From: Fagopyrum homotropicum
Lineage: Eukaryota; Streptophyta; Magnoliopsida; Caryophyllales; Polygonaceae
DNA length: 64,000 nucleotides
NCBI GenBank assembly: GCA_033239125.1
Contig: BSWB01000005.1
Location: 146,564,494-146,628,493, forward strand
Direction: 5' to 3'
Below the pieces are notes generated by a model. That model was not told the origin of the DNA and searched no databases. It saw only the letters and a list, made by a program, of their open reading frames with translations. This document shows, piece after piece, positions 1 through 12,148 of this stretch (positions are counted from its first letter, which is position 1; the number at the start of each line of letters is the position of its first letter). The translations under genes and the position numbers were made by a program.

Positions 1-1260
1 GAATACATTGTATCCTAAAGAAAAATAACCGAGTTTTTCATGAATAAGTTAACATATTAATGTAGATTATAATCGTTTAATTTTGAAATTATTTAGCTAA
101 CCATTTTTTTTTTATTGAGATATAATTAAAATATATATATAAAACAAATTCAGAGATCTTCTCTTTCGCGCAAGCAGATCTCTTGGGCGAAATCTGGTGT
201 CTTCTCTCGTCGCCACTATAGTTGTCGCCCTCGCCTCCCAAAGCCGCCTTCAGTACAACAATTGCCGGAGACGGGCCGCTCTTGCCTGCAAATATGTTGA
301 GAAGCCCTAATTGACATTCTTCCATTTTGGGTACAATTACACAATTCACCCCATATAATTTAGAATTGGGTTAATAGCCCAATTTTTAGAATTTACAGAT
401 TTTGTCTCCAAAAGATAATTATAAAAAACTACCCAAAGTTATAATGGTAGGAAATGACCCAAATATATATAATTTCATAATTTGCCCTAAAATGATAAAT
501 TGAGTATGTAAAACCGGTTAATGGGTGATTGAGTGAAGTTAAATACGTGAAGTTGGGTATGTGAAGTTGGGTATGTGATGTCGGGTACAAGAAGGTTGGA
601 TATGTGAAAGTTGGGTTTTTGAAGTTGTGTATGTGAGTGAAATTGGGTATGTGAAGACGTGAAAGTTAAGTATTTTGTTTTCTTATAATTTTTTTTAACC
701 AAAATCGTCATGTATATTTTAAACAAAATACTAGAGGGTTTTATCGGTATTTCATTGAAGCAAATATTTTTATATGTGTTAAATCTTTTAAATTTCAATT
801 ATTATTATTTAGCATTATTTATTTCCTTATATTAACTAGTATGTTTTTATATGAAAATTAGAAAAATGAGTGAATCGTACAATTGTTTTTTAAAATTAAC
901 GTTTGAAAATATAGAAAATGAAATCTAGAAGTAACATTTTCCTGGTATTTTTTGTTTAAGGTTTTATTATACAGATGTTTTATTTTTAAAAAAAAAATAT
1001 TTTAATATTAAATGTGGTCTGTGTTTATCACGGACATATCTCGCTACTACAGCTGTACACCGACCGTCGGGCTGGTTCGAAACGGTGACTCGGCGAGTAT
1101 AGTGACGAACTTGAATCGGGGTTCCGAACTCGGTGAGTCAAGCGAAGAACTTGAATCGGGAACGTTCTGCATTGTACATGTGGCCGAGTTACAGTGTGTA
1201 ACAGAAAGAAACGAAAATGAAGGGGCACTGGGTCTCACTCACACAGGATACTGCCCACCA
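1..1260. other. AT-rich upstream intergenic stretch
   Basis: No convincing gene lies here. Short open frames at 89-349 and 487-798 on the minus strand have no recognisable motif; the second is only the translation of a minisatellite. The last few hundred bases are presumably the distal promoter of the inositol-phosphate synthase gene. Confidence 0.5.
532..672. repeat. Degenerate GAAGTTGGGTATGTGA minisatellite
   Basis: About eight imperfect tandem copies of a 15-18-bp unit (GTGAAGTTGGGTATGTGAA-like, with variants such as GTGATGTCGGGTACAAGAA) run through this interval. It is noncoding and AT-rich on both sides. Confidence 0.8.
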
Positions 1261-1268
1261 AATCGCTC

Positions 1269-1297
1269 CACGTGTCATCACGATTGTTCTATAAAAA
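1269..1297 (+). promoter_or_regulatory. G-box/ABRE and TATA box of the MIPS gene
   Basis: A CACGTGTC element (G-box, ABRE-type) at 1269-1276 sits about 14 bp upstream of TATAAAAA at 1290-1297. A pyrimidine-rich leader (CTTTCTTCTCTCTC) follows near 1340, about 170 bp before the start codon. ABREs of this type are bound by bZIP factors, and many plant MIPS genes respond to ABA or stress. Regulation of this copy is inferred. Confidence 0.65.
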
Positions 1298-1468
1298 GTA
1301 ATCGTGGGTTGTTCTTCAGGAGCATCACAATTCCTTACCTTTCTTCTCTCTCAGTCGCTCGCCTTCTCCAAATTTATAGCGAGCGATCGAGTTCATTAGC
1401 GGGTATTAATCACATTGGTGATTGTAATTACTTTTTCTAATTTCAAATTCTTAAAGAATCTAGAAAAG

Positions 1469-3939
1469 ATGTTTATCGATACCTTCAAGGTCGAAAGTTC
1501 GAATGTCAAATACACAGATGATGAGATTCACTCTGTTTACGATTATCAGACGACTGAGCTTGTCCATGAATCCAGAAATGGGACTTATCAATGGATTGTT
1601 AAGCCCAAAACTGTCAAATATGAGTTCAAAACTGAAACTCATGTCCCTAAACTCGGGTATTGTTTACCGTTTCAACTCCCGATTCGAGTTTTTTCATCCT
1701 TTTCTTCTTTTCGATTTATGAAATTTTGTGTTTGTGATTTTGTTGATAGGGTTATGCTGGTAGGATGGGGCGGAAACAATGGATCAACCCTCACCGCTGG
1801 TGTTATTGCTAATCGGGAGTAAGTTTATCAATTTCCTGTTAATTTACGATCTAGGTTTTGTTCATATGAATCCGCATGCAGGTTTTGAAATCGCGATTTA
1901 GGTTATTTTGGTGTAAGTTTTTAAAAGTAGATGTAGTTTGTTTGGTTGTTTGCTGTAATTATCTGTGTGATGTTTCCCCAGAGGAATCTCATGGGCAACA
2001 AAGGACAAGATTCAACAAGCCAACTACTTCGGGTCCTTGACCCAAGCATCTTCAATTCGGGTCGGTTCGTACAATGGAGAGGAGATTTATGCTCCTTTCA
2101 AGAGCCTTCTCCCCATGGTATGTTCAATTGAATTATGAATTCTAGTATGAATGAGTTCATAGATTGATTAATGTATGTTAATTGGACGCTGATGAAATAG
2201 GTGAACCCTGATGACATAGTATTTGGGGGATGGGATATTAGTGACATGAACTTGGCAGACTCCATGGCTAGGGCCAAGGTTTTGGACATTGACTTGCAGA
2301 AGCAGTTGAGGCCTTACATGGAGAAGATGGTGCCACTCCCTGGTATTTATGATCCAGATTTCATTGCTGCGAATCAGGATTCGCGTGCTAACCATGTTCT
2401 CAAGGGAACCAAGAAGCAACAGATGGAGCAAGTCATTAAGGACATCAGGTTTATTGATGATTCTTGTTTTCTTGATTTGGGTATGAATTCGGTTGATTGA
2501 GTTCTAATTTGATATTTACATTTGAAGGGAGTTTAAGGAAGCTACTAAGGTGGACAAGGTGGTGGTGCTGTGGACGGCGAACACCGAGAGGTATAGTAAT
2601 GTGGTGGTTGGACTGAATGACACCATGGAGAACCTCTTTGCTTCTTTGGAGAAGGATGAACATGAGATTTCTCCTTCAACTCTTTATGCTTTGGCTTGTA
2701 TTCTTGAGAATGTTCCTTTTATCAATGGTAGCCCACAGAACACCTTTGTACCAGGTTGGTCAAGCTGATTTATAAGAATTAGAATTACTTATAGTTGTTG
2801 TATAAAGAAATTGTTTGTTGAACTTGGTGTTAATCTTTATTGAATCTCTAGGGCTTATTGATTTGGCCATTAAGAGGAACTGTTTGATTGGAGGAGATGA
2901 CTTTAAGAGTGGTCAGACCAAGATGAAGTCTGTGCTTGTAGACTTCCTTGTTGGTGCTGGTATCAAGGTATTTGACTAGTTTGAACATTTTTATGTGGTG
3001 TAATGAGATTTTGGCTAAAAAATGAATTTGTATGCAGCCAACTTCAATTGTGAGTTACAACCACTTGGGAAACAATGATGGAATGAACCTATCAGCCCCT
3101 CAAACCTTCAGGTCTAAGGAGATCTCGAAGAGCAATGTTGTTGACGACATGGTTGCAAGCAACGGTATCCTCTTTGAGCCCGGGGAGCATCCTGACCATG
3201 TAGTTGTCATCAAGGTAAACAAACAAGCCTTTGTATTTGCCTTGTTTTTTTAAAACCAGCAACATTATGAATATGTATCAACTAATCATATGTATGCAGT
3301 ATGTTCCGTATGTCGGTGATAGCAAAAGGGCCATGGATGAGTACACCTCGGAGATATTCATGGGTGGAAAGAACACCATAGTGTTGCACAACACCTGTGA
3401 GGATTCCTTATTGGCTGCACCCATCATCCTCGACTTGGTTCTCCTCGCTGAGCTCAGCAGCCGTATCCAGCTCAAAGCTGAAGGAGAGGTATACATCATT
3501 TATTGCCCTTTTACTAAGGTGGATTTTTGGTCATCTTAGCTAACAAATGAACAATAATGTATGATGGGTAAAAGGCTATTCCTCTATATAGTACCTGTAA
3601 CATAAACTCATTAAGTAAATATACAAAATATAAAAAAAAGTCTATTTCACTCAATTCTTTCTTGTTGTACGATTTCAGGGCAAGTTCCATTCGTTCCATC
3701 CTGTTGCTACAATCCTCAGCTATCTTACCAAGGCTCCTCTTGTAAGTATATAGTGACTTTGACAAAGAAATGTCCGAAACATCGGAATCGAATCTTCAAC
3801 TATGGGTTTGTTAATGCAGGTTCCACCAGGGACACCAGTGGTGAATGCGTTGTCGAAGCAGAGGGCAATGCTAGAGAACATAATGAGGGCTTGCGTCGGG
3901 CTGGCCCCCGAGAACAACATGATTCTGGAATACAAGTGA
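1469..3939 (+). CDS. MIPS: myo-inositol-3-phosphate synthase (10 exons, 510 aa)
   Basis: The enzyme converts glucose-6-phosphate to 1D-myo-inositol-3-phosphate using NAD in the cytosol. It is the committed step for inositol, phytate, phosphoinositides and raffinose-family sugars. Exons: 1469-1656, 1750-1818, 1982-2117, 2201-2448, 2528-2754, 2852-2967, 3038-3214, 3300-3488, 3679-3741, 3820-3939. All introns are GT-AG. The sum is 1533 nt, giving exactly the 510 residues usual for plant MIPS. Start MFIDTFKVES matches the family N-terminus. The NAD-binding GWGGNNGS motif is at 68-75, LWTANTERY at 228-236 and SYNHLGNNDG at 334-343; the protein ends ...NNMILEYK. No frameshift or missing core motif is seen, so it is probably functional. 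An open frame at 1012-1440 is promoter and leader, not protein. Confidence 0.96.
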
Positions 3940-4929
3940 AAGATTGAAGGATTGATAATTGTGAAAAATAAGCAAGCCCTGGTGAAGCACAACGTAGTTT
4001 GAATGTATGTACTAGTAGTTGGGCTTGATCAGTATTCTCTGTGTTGTTTGGTGTTTTCTAAAGGACCTTAAGGTTCTAGGATGCTTACTATCTTTCGTTT
4101 TTAGCTATGTTTCAATGGTGAATTTGTAGTGTTTGCTGAATATTTTTATAAATCAAATGGAAATCTGTTTCTTTTTTTTGTCATTTGGATTTCTTTTGTT
4201 TATGTGATACACATTCTTGCTTCATGATTATCCATCTTCCTCGCAGTAGATAACACTAGTAATGGTGCATGTGGGGAACTTGTACAGGTTGCAGCTGAAG
4301 AAGCAGAGAAATATTATCAGAATTGTCCTTGAATTTCTGTTTTTGGATCGACAGTGTCCAAACCAAGACCGTACATCTTTAAATAGTGTTGTAATAATCA
4401 TCAAATTAGACTAATTAAGTTTAATTAGATTCACTCAAGTGTCACACCTTGTCACCAACTAATGATATAAGTCATCTCCACATCTACCCTACACAACAAT
4501 GACTGTTGATTGGTCCAATCTCGATCTTGTAAGTTGTATTCATACTTCAAGGGCGTGTTATATACACAGTGCCTCCAAAACTCGCAAAGCGTCTATTTTA
4601 AGCGCTGACAAAAGCGTTCTATTTTAAGCGCTGACGAATAGCATCGGTACTTAAATTTTATTAGTATTTTTTTTCTAATCGGGACGTCGGTGTCATTAGA
4701 TAAGACGGTGTCCCAAATAATACACGCACTACTGTCAATAATTCAGGAAAATTTTAAATCGTGGCTCCAGCCCAAAAATATAAATAATTGGGCTTTTTTT
4801 TTACAAGCTTTATGAGAGTTTTTTTCATAAATTTTTGATACTTTAAATATACTTCAATCCATTTCCATTTTTTCTAACACACTTACAAGATTTTTTAATT
4901 ATTTTTTTCAATAACTTTATACATAAAAA
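3940..4929. other. MIPS 3' flank, no gene seen
   Basis: The MIPS 3' UTR probably runs to about 4150-4200, with T-rich sequence around 4160-4180. Beyond it I see no coding pattern. Near 4590-4637 the string TCTATTTTAAGCGCTGAC occurs twice, 27 bp apart, in otherwise plain AT-rich sequence. Confidence 0.5.
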
Positions 4930-5853
4930 GGAAAAATAATCAAAATAATACCAACTATCAACATTCAACCCAAAATTATACCAACTTTAAAAATTACCAA
5001 GACTCTAGGAGCAATACAAACTATCAATGTATTTACCAAAAATAACAGGTCTTACTTTTCCGACGAAAATACTAAATCCGGCGATGACATGCCAACCGGA
5101 AATTGACATGTCATCAAAAAATGGATTTATTGTGTGATTTGGATTATTTAAAAAAAAATCAAGTTAATAACGCATAAAAATTTTAAAAATATATATATTA
5201 AGTTCTTTTTTTAATCATTATATCTAATATAATTTTTGTAACAATTTTTTAATATAAATTTTTACAATTTTTTTGTAAAAAGTATTTTATTTTAAAAAAA
5301 GAAAAAATTTGTAGTATATATATATTAGAAATAAATCGTTTTCTTGTGAATTTTCTTACAAAAATTTTGGAAAATTTTTTTATATATTTAATTAATTTTA
5401 ATGTAAATTTTTTTTAAAAAAATTGATTTTTTGTTTATTTAAAAGTTAGTTAAAATATATAAAATTCAAAAAAAATTTTAAAAAGTTACAAGAAATTTTT
5501 TCTAAAAGTACAAAAAAAATTCAAAAAATTATATTTTTATAAAGTTTTATTTTATTTTTTTTAATAAAAATAGTTACGAATTTATTATTTAAAAATAATA
5601 ATTTCAATTTTTTAACATATTTAATGTTATTAAATTGATTAAAAAAACGAAATCCACGTCACTTACTTATTTTTTGATGACATGTCAAATTCCGTTTGTC
5701 ACGTCATCGCCGGTGTTATAATTTTCGTCAGAAAAGTAAAACATATTATTTTTGGTAAATACGTTGATAGTTCGTATCATTCCTAGTAATTTCAAAGTTG
5801 GTATTATTTTGGGTTGAATGTTGATCATTGGTATTATTTTGGATTGTTTTTCC
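4930..5853. mobile_element. Long-TIR Mutator-like MITE with 9-bp target duplication
   Basis: The two ends are inverted copies of about 200 bp. The left begins GGAAAAATAATCAAAATAAT and the right ends ATTATTTTGGATTGTTTTTCC. Both arms carry ATTCAACCCAAAATTATACC-like and GATGACATG..AAATTGACATGTCATC-like blocks. Flanks are ACATAAAAA (4921-4929) and ACGTAAAAA (5854-5862), an 8/9 match that fits a Mutator-type 9-bp target-site duplication. The 500-bp centre is extremely A/T-rich and has no open frame, so the element is non-autonomous. Confidence 0.85.
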
Positions 5854-6647
5854 ACGTAAAAATTTATAAAAATTTTACTCCTATCAAATAATTAAGCTCA
5901 TGCGTGTAATGAAGCAGAAAGATAAACATTCATCCATGATACATGTCTTCACAAAACTACAAAGTTCTGGTGCTAAGTCACTTTTATTGTGATTTAACAT
6001 CATAAGATATTTTGATGAAATGTAATAGAAATATTTCACGTACTCTTTGTAAATAAGGAAATTGGTCAAATAAAATTGTTTTTGTTAAAAGAAACTAAGT
6101 CTCTTTGTACAACATTAATTAAAAATTAAAAATAAATTATTTAACGACCCAGTTGATGATCATATTACCGATTGGGTTTAGGTGAATCGTGGATCGGGTC
6201 CACACACGTTGTGTTTGTTCGAATTAATGCATTTGTCGTTCATGCAAGTAGACATTTCGTTAAATAGACGGAAGTTTTTGAAATTCGTCTAACATAAACC
6301 GGACTTGTTTAAGTTTGTATTAATACACGGTGAGTATGGTTGGATTTATTTCTTAAACAATGAAAGTATACCAATCTAGTGATATTATAATGATCATATA
6401 TTTTATAATATAACTATAAGAATTAATATATAACTATAACTATATAAATTCAAGTGAAGATATTTTCTTCTTCTAATTATTTATAATATAAATTAAATTA
6501 GGTATAATATATTTAGGCATTGCACTATATTTATTTAGTTTATGACCACCTTTTTGTATAAGATTATATTAGAGGCATAATTTTACTAATGATATTCATT
6601 TTCTTGTATCTCCGTGCTATATTATGTAACATAACTAATATTTTATC

Positions 6648-6828
6648 GGGCAATTTTAGTAACTAGGTCTTTTTGAGAAATTAGAGTAGTAACTAGGCTT
6701 TTTAATGTTTTAATTAAGAATATACCCCAAACTTTTGTATTTATTCTCAAACTGTACACACTCTTCTCTCAAGGGGTACATTTACTAAACACAAAACTAG
6801 AAAAAACCTAGTAAACCAAATTGTTTCT
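6648..6828 (+). repeat. Dispersed ~185-bp repeat, copy A
   Basis: Begins near GGGCAATTTTAGTAACTAGG and ends near CTAGTAAACCAAATTGTTTC. Two other diverged copies occur at 22632-22814 (same strand) and 34280-34462 (opposite strand). Shared landmarks are GGGTACATTTACTAAACACA and ACAAAACTAGAAAAA. No coding potential. Family unknown. Confidence 0.75.
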
Positions 6829-6984
6829 ATTTTATCTTGTAAAAACAAAATGTAACACGAAAATGTTCTTGGAGATAACTTTTTTTCAAATTTCATTTCA
6901 AGTTAGCCTCATTTTTTTAGAAGAGATTTAATGCACCAAATATATTATAAAAACACCCGTTTTGATACAAACATTACATTATTA

Positions 6985-8150
6985 GTATGGGTCCATTTTC
7001 GTGTTAAGGGCCCGTCCTATATAACATTAAGGGCCCGTTTGTTGGCTTTGATTAAGAGATTGAAATTGTTGAAGGAACGGAAATCTTGCTTCAACATGCT
7101 TCATTGTTGTTCGGTACCCAAATTGATGAAACTGAAAATTCGGTTGAAGGGACTTAAACCTCGATTGAAAAATAAACAAAAATTCAACCGGTACATACAG
7201 GTTGAAGGGAAGAGAGATTGAACCTAGGTTTGCTTGTGTTGCAGATTCGACGACTTGTTGGCTTCGCTACACGATTTGAAGAAGAAGAACATTGTTGCTC
7301 ATATTCGAAAGACATGAAGACAAAGTTTGTTTGCCTAAATCCAAGGTTTAGATCCTACGGGTTGTTGGTTATGTGTTTCTTTCCAGGGACGAAGAAAACG
7401 TTTGTTGTTGGGCTTATCCATGACTCATACTTCAGATTAAGAAAGTGGGCTAAGTTAAGAATAAGAGAAATAAGCCCAACAAGCTAAAATAGTGTAGAAA
7501 AAAAGTTAAATAATGTGGATGGTCAATTCGATTAAAAATTTGATAATTTAACCCATAATAATTTACTTCATCATATAATTCCCTTTCTAACGAACATTTA
7601 TACAAAATAATTTATTTCATCCCTTGAACTTCATTCACGTTTTTAACTTCAACTTCAACCAAATAATTCACGATCTATTGAACATACCTTAAGAATTCAA
7701 GGAAATGATTTCACACTTCTATAACAATTTCATTCACGCCAAACACCCAACAAATTCAATTTTATTTCAACTCCTTTATCATCATTCATATTTTCGTTGT
7801 TAACTTCATTTACGATAATTCTCGTTTCACAAAACAAACTTATATCTCAAATTCTTATAAGGTGGTGTTTGGTGTCTTAAATATTACTATGGGTCCTACA
7901 TTCCAACATAATTTAAGGGTGTGTTCGGTGTAACTTTTTCGAAGATTTTGACGAGGCGACAATATAGCTTTTTCATTAGGTTGGGAGCTTTTGTAAGAGA
8001 TTTTTGGAGATTTTTTAAAAGCTATAAATCTACCTAAAATCTTCTTTTATAAACACTAAATTAGCTTTTTCATATTTTATAAAACTAAAAATTATTCAAC
8101 CAACTACACAATAATAACCCAAAACAACCAACCTGCCAAACGAATCCTAA
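6985..8150. repeat. MITE-like AT-rich debris
   Basis: Contains motifs typical of MITE ends (GGGCCCGTTTGTTGG near 7030, GGTGTGTTCGGTGTAAC near 7918, CCTGCCAAACGAATCCTAAC near 8133). The 7904-8150 part resembles the flanks at 33090-33440. Two short open frames, 6931-7221 and 7218-7487 (+), show no recognisable domain and are treated as chance. Confidence 0.45.
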
Positions 8151-9059
8151 CTAACCAAATTGCTCTCATGACTCTTGCTCTGTGGTTCACCACTTCACCT
8201 TATATAGAGTATGGACTATGGAGTACATGATATTTAGGCCTCTCAATCTTCTAAGCACGACTAGTCAATCAAAGAATCTCCTTCCTTTTCCGGAAACAAA
8301 AAACAAACTTCAAAATCCACTTAAGAATGACATCACATGATCTTTGAATCTCCAATTCTAATCTCTTTTGTAACTTCTAATTATCTCTAGTAAACAAAAA
8401 CAATGACTTTAGACAACAACAAGACTTACGTGTGAATTTCGAATATACAAATATTGTATCAACCCATTTTCTTTTGAAACTCCTACTAACTGTGGGTGAA
8501 TACGTGTAATTTACAAAAATAACAAGCCAACAAACAGTGGGTTTGACAGTGACCAAGAGATGATTCAGAATGACAGCACAGTAAGACACGGGCTCAGAGG
8601 CAATCAGGAGAGGAAAAGGAGCAGAATATACATATCAAATTTATGGCTTGATAATGACAATTGAAATTTCCAGATCAATAACAATATATAAAAAATAACA
8701 ATTTGAATTCTGATGTAAAAAAGTCTAGTCTTGGCCAAAGAGAAAGACGCAGCTTCATCAGAAAAAACAGAGCCAAAGTACTAGTTGCAGTAATTCTTGG
8801 GTTTCCCCTATTTTACCTATTCGACAAAAGTTCAAAGCTACTGTCCAAAGAACGTTGACATTTTCCTTCCAAAATTCTTCTAGTTCGCAATTCAATTTAA
8901 TTCTATATCCTAAATTCACTTTTTTTCTATCATCACATAAAAGCTCATTTTTGGGTACTCTGTTCTTTTACCCATCTTGTTCACAGTTCAGTCCACTGCT
9001 ACCCTTTCTTGTTCTGGGTTTAAGGGAATCAAGAGCTTGAGGAAGAAAAGAGAGTAAGG
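8151..9059. promoter_or_regulatory. Upstream region of the SOSEKI gene
   Basis: About 900 bp of AT-rich sequence with no gene seen; short frames at 8377-8589 and 8855-9040 lack family features. The last 150 bp before the ATG at 9060 are pyrimidine-rich, like a 5' UTR. I could not identify a convincing TATA box. Confidence 0.4.
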
Positions 9060-11149
9060 ATGGAGAAGGGAGGTTTTAGAGTAGGTGGAAATAGAGAAGA
9101 AATAAGCCCTGAAAGAGGCAGAGCATCCAGCAGAGAGGTGGCGGTCACGGTGGCGCCGCCTATGAGAAGGGTTATGAAGGTTTTGAAGAAGGTGCAAGTT
9201 GTGTATTATCTCACTCGTAATGGCCAGCTTGAACACCCACATTTCATGGAGGTTTCTCACCTTGCTAATCAACAACTTCGCCTCAAAGGTCACATTTTTC
9301 TTGATCCTTCATCTTCTTCACAATTTCTTTCTGTCACTAATTTGGGTTTTGTTTTGCAGACTTCATAGACAGGCTTATTATGCTAAGAGGAAGGGGAATG
9401 CCTGCTCGATATTCATGGTCTTGTAAAAGGTAAAAGGAGAAGTTAGTATAATTTCCTAAGTTTTTTAATGTTGTTTTTCATTCAGATTGTGAAAAGGGTG
9501 TTTGTTGATCAGGGGCTATAAAAATGGGTATGTATGGAATGATTTAACTGAGAATGATATCATACATTCATCAGAAGGAGCAGAGTACATTCTCAAGGGT
9601 TCAGAGATTGTTCAATTTTCTACTGGTTAGTGAATTCTCTTTCAATTTCTAAAAGGAAGAAACTTCCTAATTTTAACAAAAATCAAGTTTCTTCAATGGC
9701 AGAAACAGAGAGAATCCAGCAGCTTCAAGTAAGTGAGAAGAGGACTCACACAATTTATAATAATCCCATTCCGAAGTTGAAGATGAATTCTTCACCTACA
9801 AATGGAGGTTTAATGATACCCAAAACTCCAACAATTGAGGTTAATCACAAGGAAGAAGAGGAAGAATTAGATGAATTTGATGAAAAGACGAGTTACACGA
9901 GTTCAAACGCTCCGTTTATAAACGGGTTGACCCGGAAGAGTTCATCGGATCAGAAGCTTCCCAAGCATCATCAAAACCCAGATGATGATCATCCTTCCTC
10001 ACATTCCACAACCTCATCATTAAGCTCTGAAAAGGGAGGGAATGTTATTGATAGGAGTAGGGAACCTTCTAGAAGGTTTGTGGTGGTTGAAGAAGATGAA
10101 GGAGGAGATTCGATGACAGAAATTACACAGGGAAGAAACTCTGTTCTATTGCAGTTGATTTCTTGCGGTGGCTCTGTGGCAGCAAAGGGGAAGAGCATCC
10201 CCTGTTTGAAACAACAGATGAGCAGAGTAGAAGGAAGAGTTGGTGGTGGTGGTAATGGTGGTTTGCATAGAGATGTAGTGTGTAAGGCGGCGGCTATGGC
10301 AGTTCGGAAGGTGGTGGTGGTGGGAGAAGAAGCGGAGGAGATGATAAAGTACATGTCTGAGAATCCAAGGTTTGGTAACTTACAATCGGAGGAGAAAGAG
10401 TATTTCAGTGGAAGTATCTTGGAAGCCATGGATGATCAAAGGAGAGGTCAAATTCAGCCTGTTCTTAAGAAATCATCTTCCTACAAAGAAGAAAGGTTAG
10501 GGTTTTCATTGTGATCATTTTTGAAAAAACTTATTTTAAATTTATTTCTTCTAAGTCACCTGCTTCAGTTCTGCCTGCAACATTAGAGTACATTACATCC
10601 TGTTTTTGATGTGTCATAACTCATAAGTATAGAAAGCCAAACAAGACATGACATAATAGATTTTTTTAGAAAACTACACAAAACAACCCTTAAATAGTCT
10701 ACTTTGCACAAACTCACTTATATTTCACAAAAGTTAAGATTTTGAAATAAAATATTTGAAGGGTAGTTTTGCGGAAAATAGGACTAGTTTAAGGTTGATT
10801 TTGTTAATTTTACTCAACAGATTTTGCTTTACACCTAACAATTTGGTCAATTGACCTACCTTATATATAGCCTGAGGATTCTCATCAAAATATGTCAGCT
10901 ATTCAGTGCAAATATCAGACCAAAACCCAGAAATTGCAAAATCTTTCGACCATAAGCCTATGAAACTGCAACTGATAAGACTTGTGTGAAAAATTGTATA
11001 GGAGTTCAAAGGCAGGATTAGGAGAAGCAGCAGCAGAAACAGGGGATAATGATAAAAAGGCAGAGAAAGCTGCATTTTCTTGCGGTGGTGCTAAAAGCAA
11101 ATGCATCCCTAATCCAATGAGAAAGCATCAAAAGCAATCCAAGAAGTGA
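9060..11149 (+). CDS. SOK: SOSEKI-family polarity protein (DUF966, 5 exons, 450 aa)
   Basis: SOSEKI proteins mark cell edges or corners in plants and polymerise through an N-terminal DIX-like domain. Exons: 9060-9288, 9360-9429, 9513-9625, 9703-10495, 11002-11149. All introns are GT-AG and the frame is continuous (1353 nt). The DIX-like domain spans about residues 44-137 (VQVVYYLTRNGQLEHPHFME, then GRGMPARYSWSCKR, then GYVWNDLTENDII). The rest is low-complexity and acidic, with the family's cysteine motifs LLQLISCGGS and, in the last exon, a CGGAKSKCIP motif. The open frame through exon 4 would end at 10514 if exon 5 were missed. Exon 5 restores the usual basic C-terminus. Which SOK paralogue this is cannot be decided. 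Confidence 0.92.
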
Positions 11150-12148
11150 TTTTTTTATTTAAGTTTTCTCCTTTGATTATTGGGTTTTATTGTTGCTATG
11201 AATTAATGATCAAGGGCATGTTTGAGTTCTCCTTCTTAATGTATCCTTTTAGTAGCTCTTACTGTTGTTTCTTCTACCATTTTCACTACATTTTTTGAAC
11301 TTTGCAATTGTATTGTCAAAAAAATAACCAAAAAAGGCAAGGTTTTTAATGTTTTGACAAATAAGGGCAAAAAAAGAGATGAAGAAATCTGAAGGGGAAA
11401 TAATTTTGGGGTGTAGTGAGAGCATTGATCAAAAGACAAGATGGTGCAATTCTCTGACCCTTATAGCTGTTTGGTACCAGGGTAAGGTCACAGTACGATT
11501 CTTGATTTATCACCATAAGATTGATTCCGCAATTACCCCTATTTATTCATCCTGTTTGGTAGTTGGTATGCAAATTGAAGAACACTGTTAGTATTATTAT
11601 TCATCTTCATGGCTTCATTTAAGATGATGAATCTCTAGGGTTTTACTTCTCTTACACTTCATTTGACAACTCAACTTTGAAAGTAACGCAACCACTTTTA
11701 ACGAATTCCTGTACTTGTTATTCTATGGCACAGTTCATTTGGTAAGGACATGTTTTTTTATGAAAATATAAAACATCAGGTTTGAAGTATGGATATCTAG
11801 ATATGGTTTTAAGGAACTTGATATGGGTATGACTGATATTCATATGCATACCGATATCCTAATAGAATACCAACATACCCTTCTGACATCTACATATATA
11901 CCAATTAGGATGAGTGTAATGTTATATGAAATAATAATGCACCATATGACAATAATGTATTGTACAAATTCCACTCTCAGTGTTTATTTCAACATTGGAG
12001 TAATGATAGTGGTCATTCTATGAAAGCAAACAATGTTATGCATAATAGGTTCTGTATTTTTCACTGAGAATGTAATATACTGTATTGACTACTCATTTTC
12101 ACCTGTAACATTCATGATTGTACATTTCGAGTTGGGTTTAGCTGATAC
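11150..12148. other. Convergent intergenic region between SOSEKI and ACX2
   Basis: Holds both 3' UTRs. Around 11745-11900 there is a possible MITE fragment (AAGGACATGTTTTTT..., then alternating GATATGG/CATATCC blocks) like those at 22274 and 45565. No coding pattern seen. Confidence 0.4.

Noticed and set aside
487..798. 103-aa minus-strand frame
   Set aside because: Its repeated residues come from the 15-18-bp minisatellite.
1012..1440. 142-aa open frame upstream of MIPS
   Set aside because: It spans the G-box, TATA box and leader of the MIPS gene and shows no domain; chance frame.
9989..10429. 146-aa minus-strand frame
   Set aside because: Exact shadow of SOSEKI exon 4.
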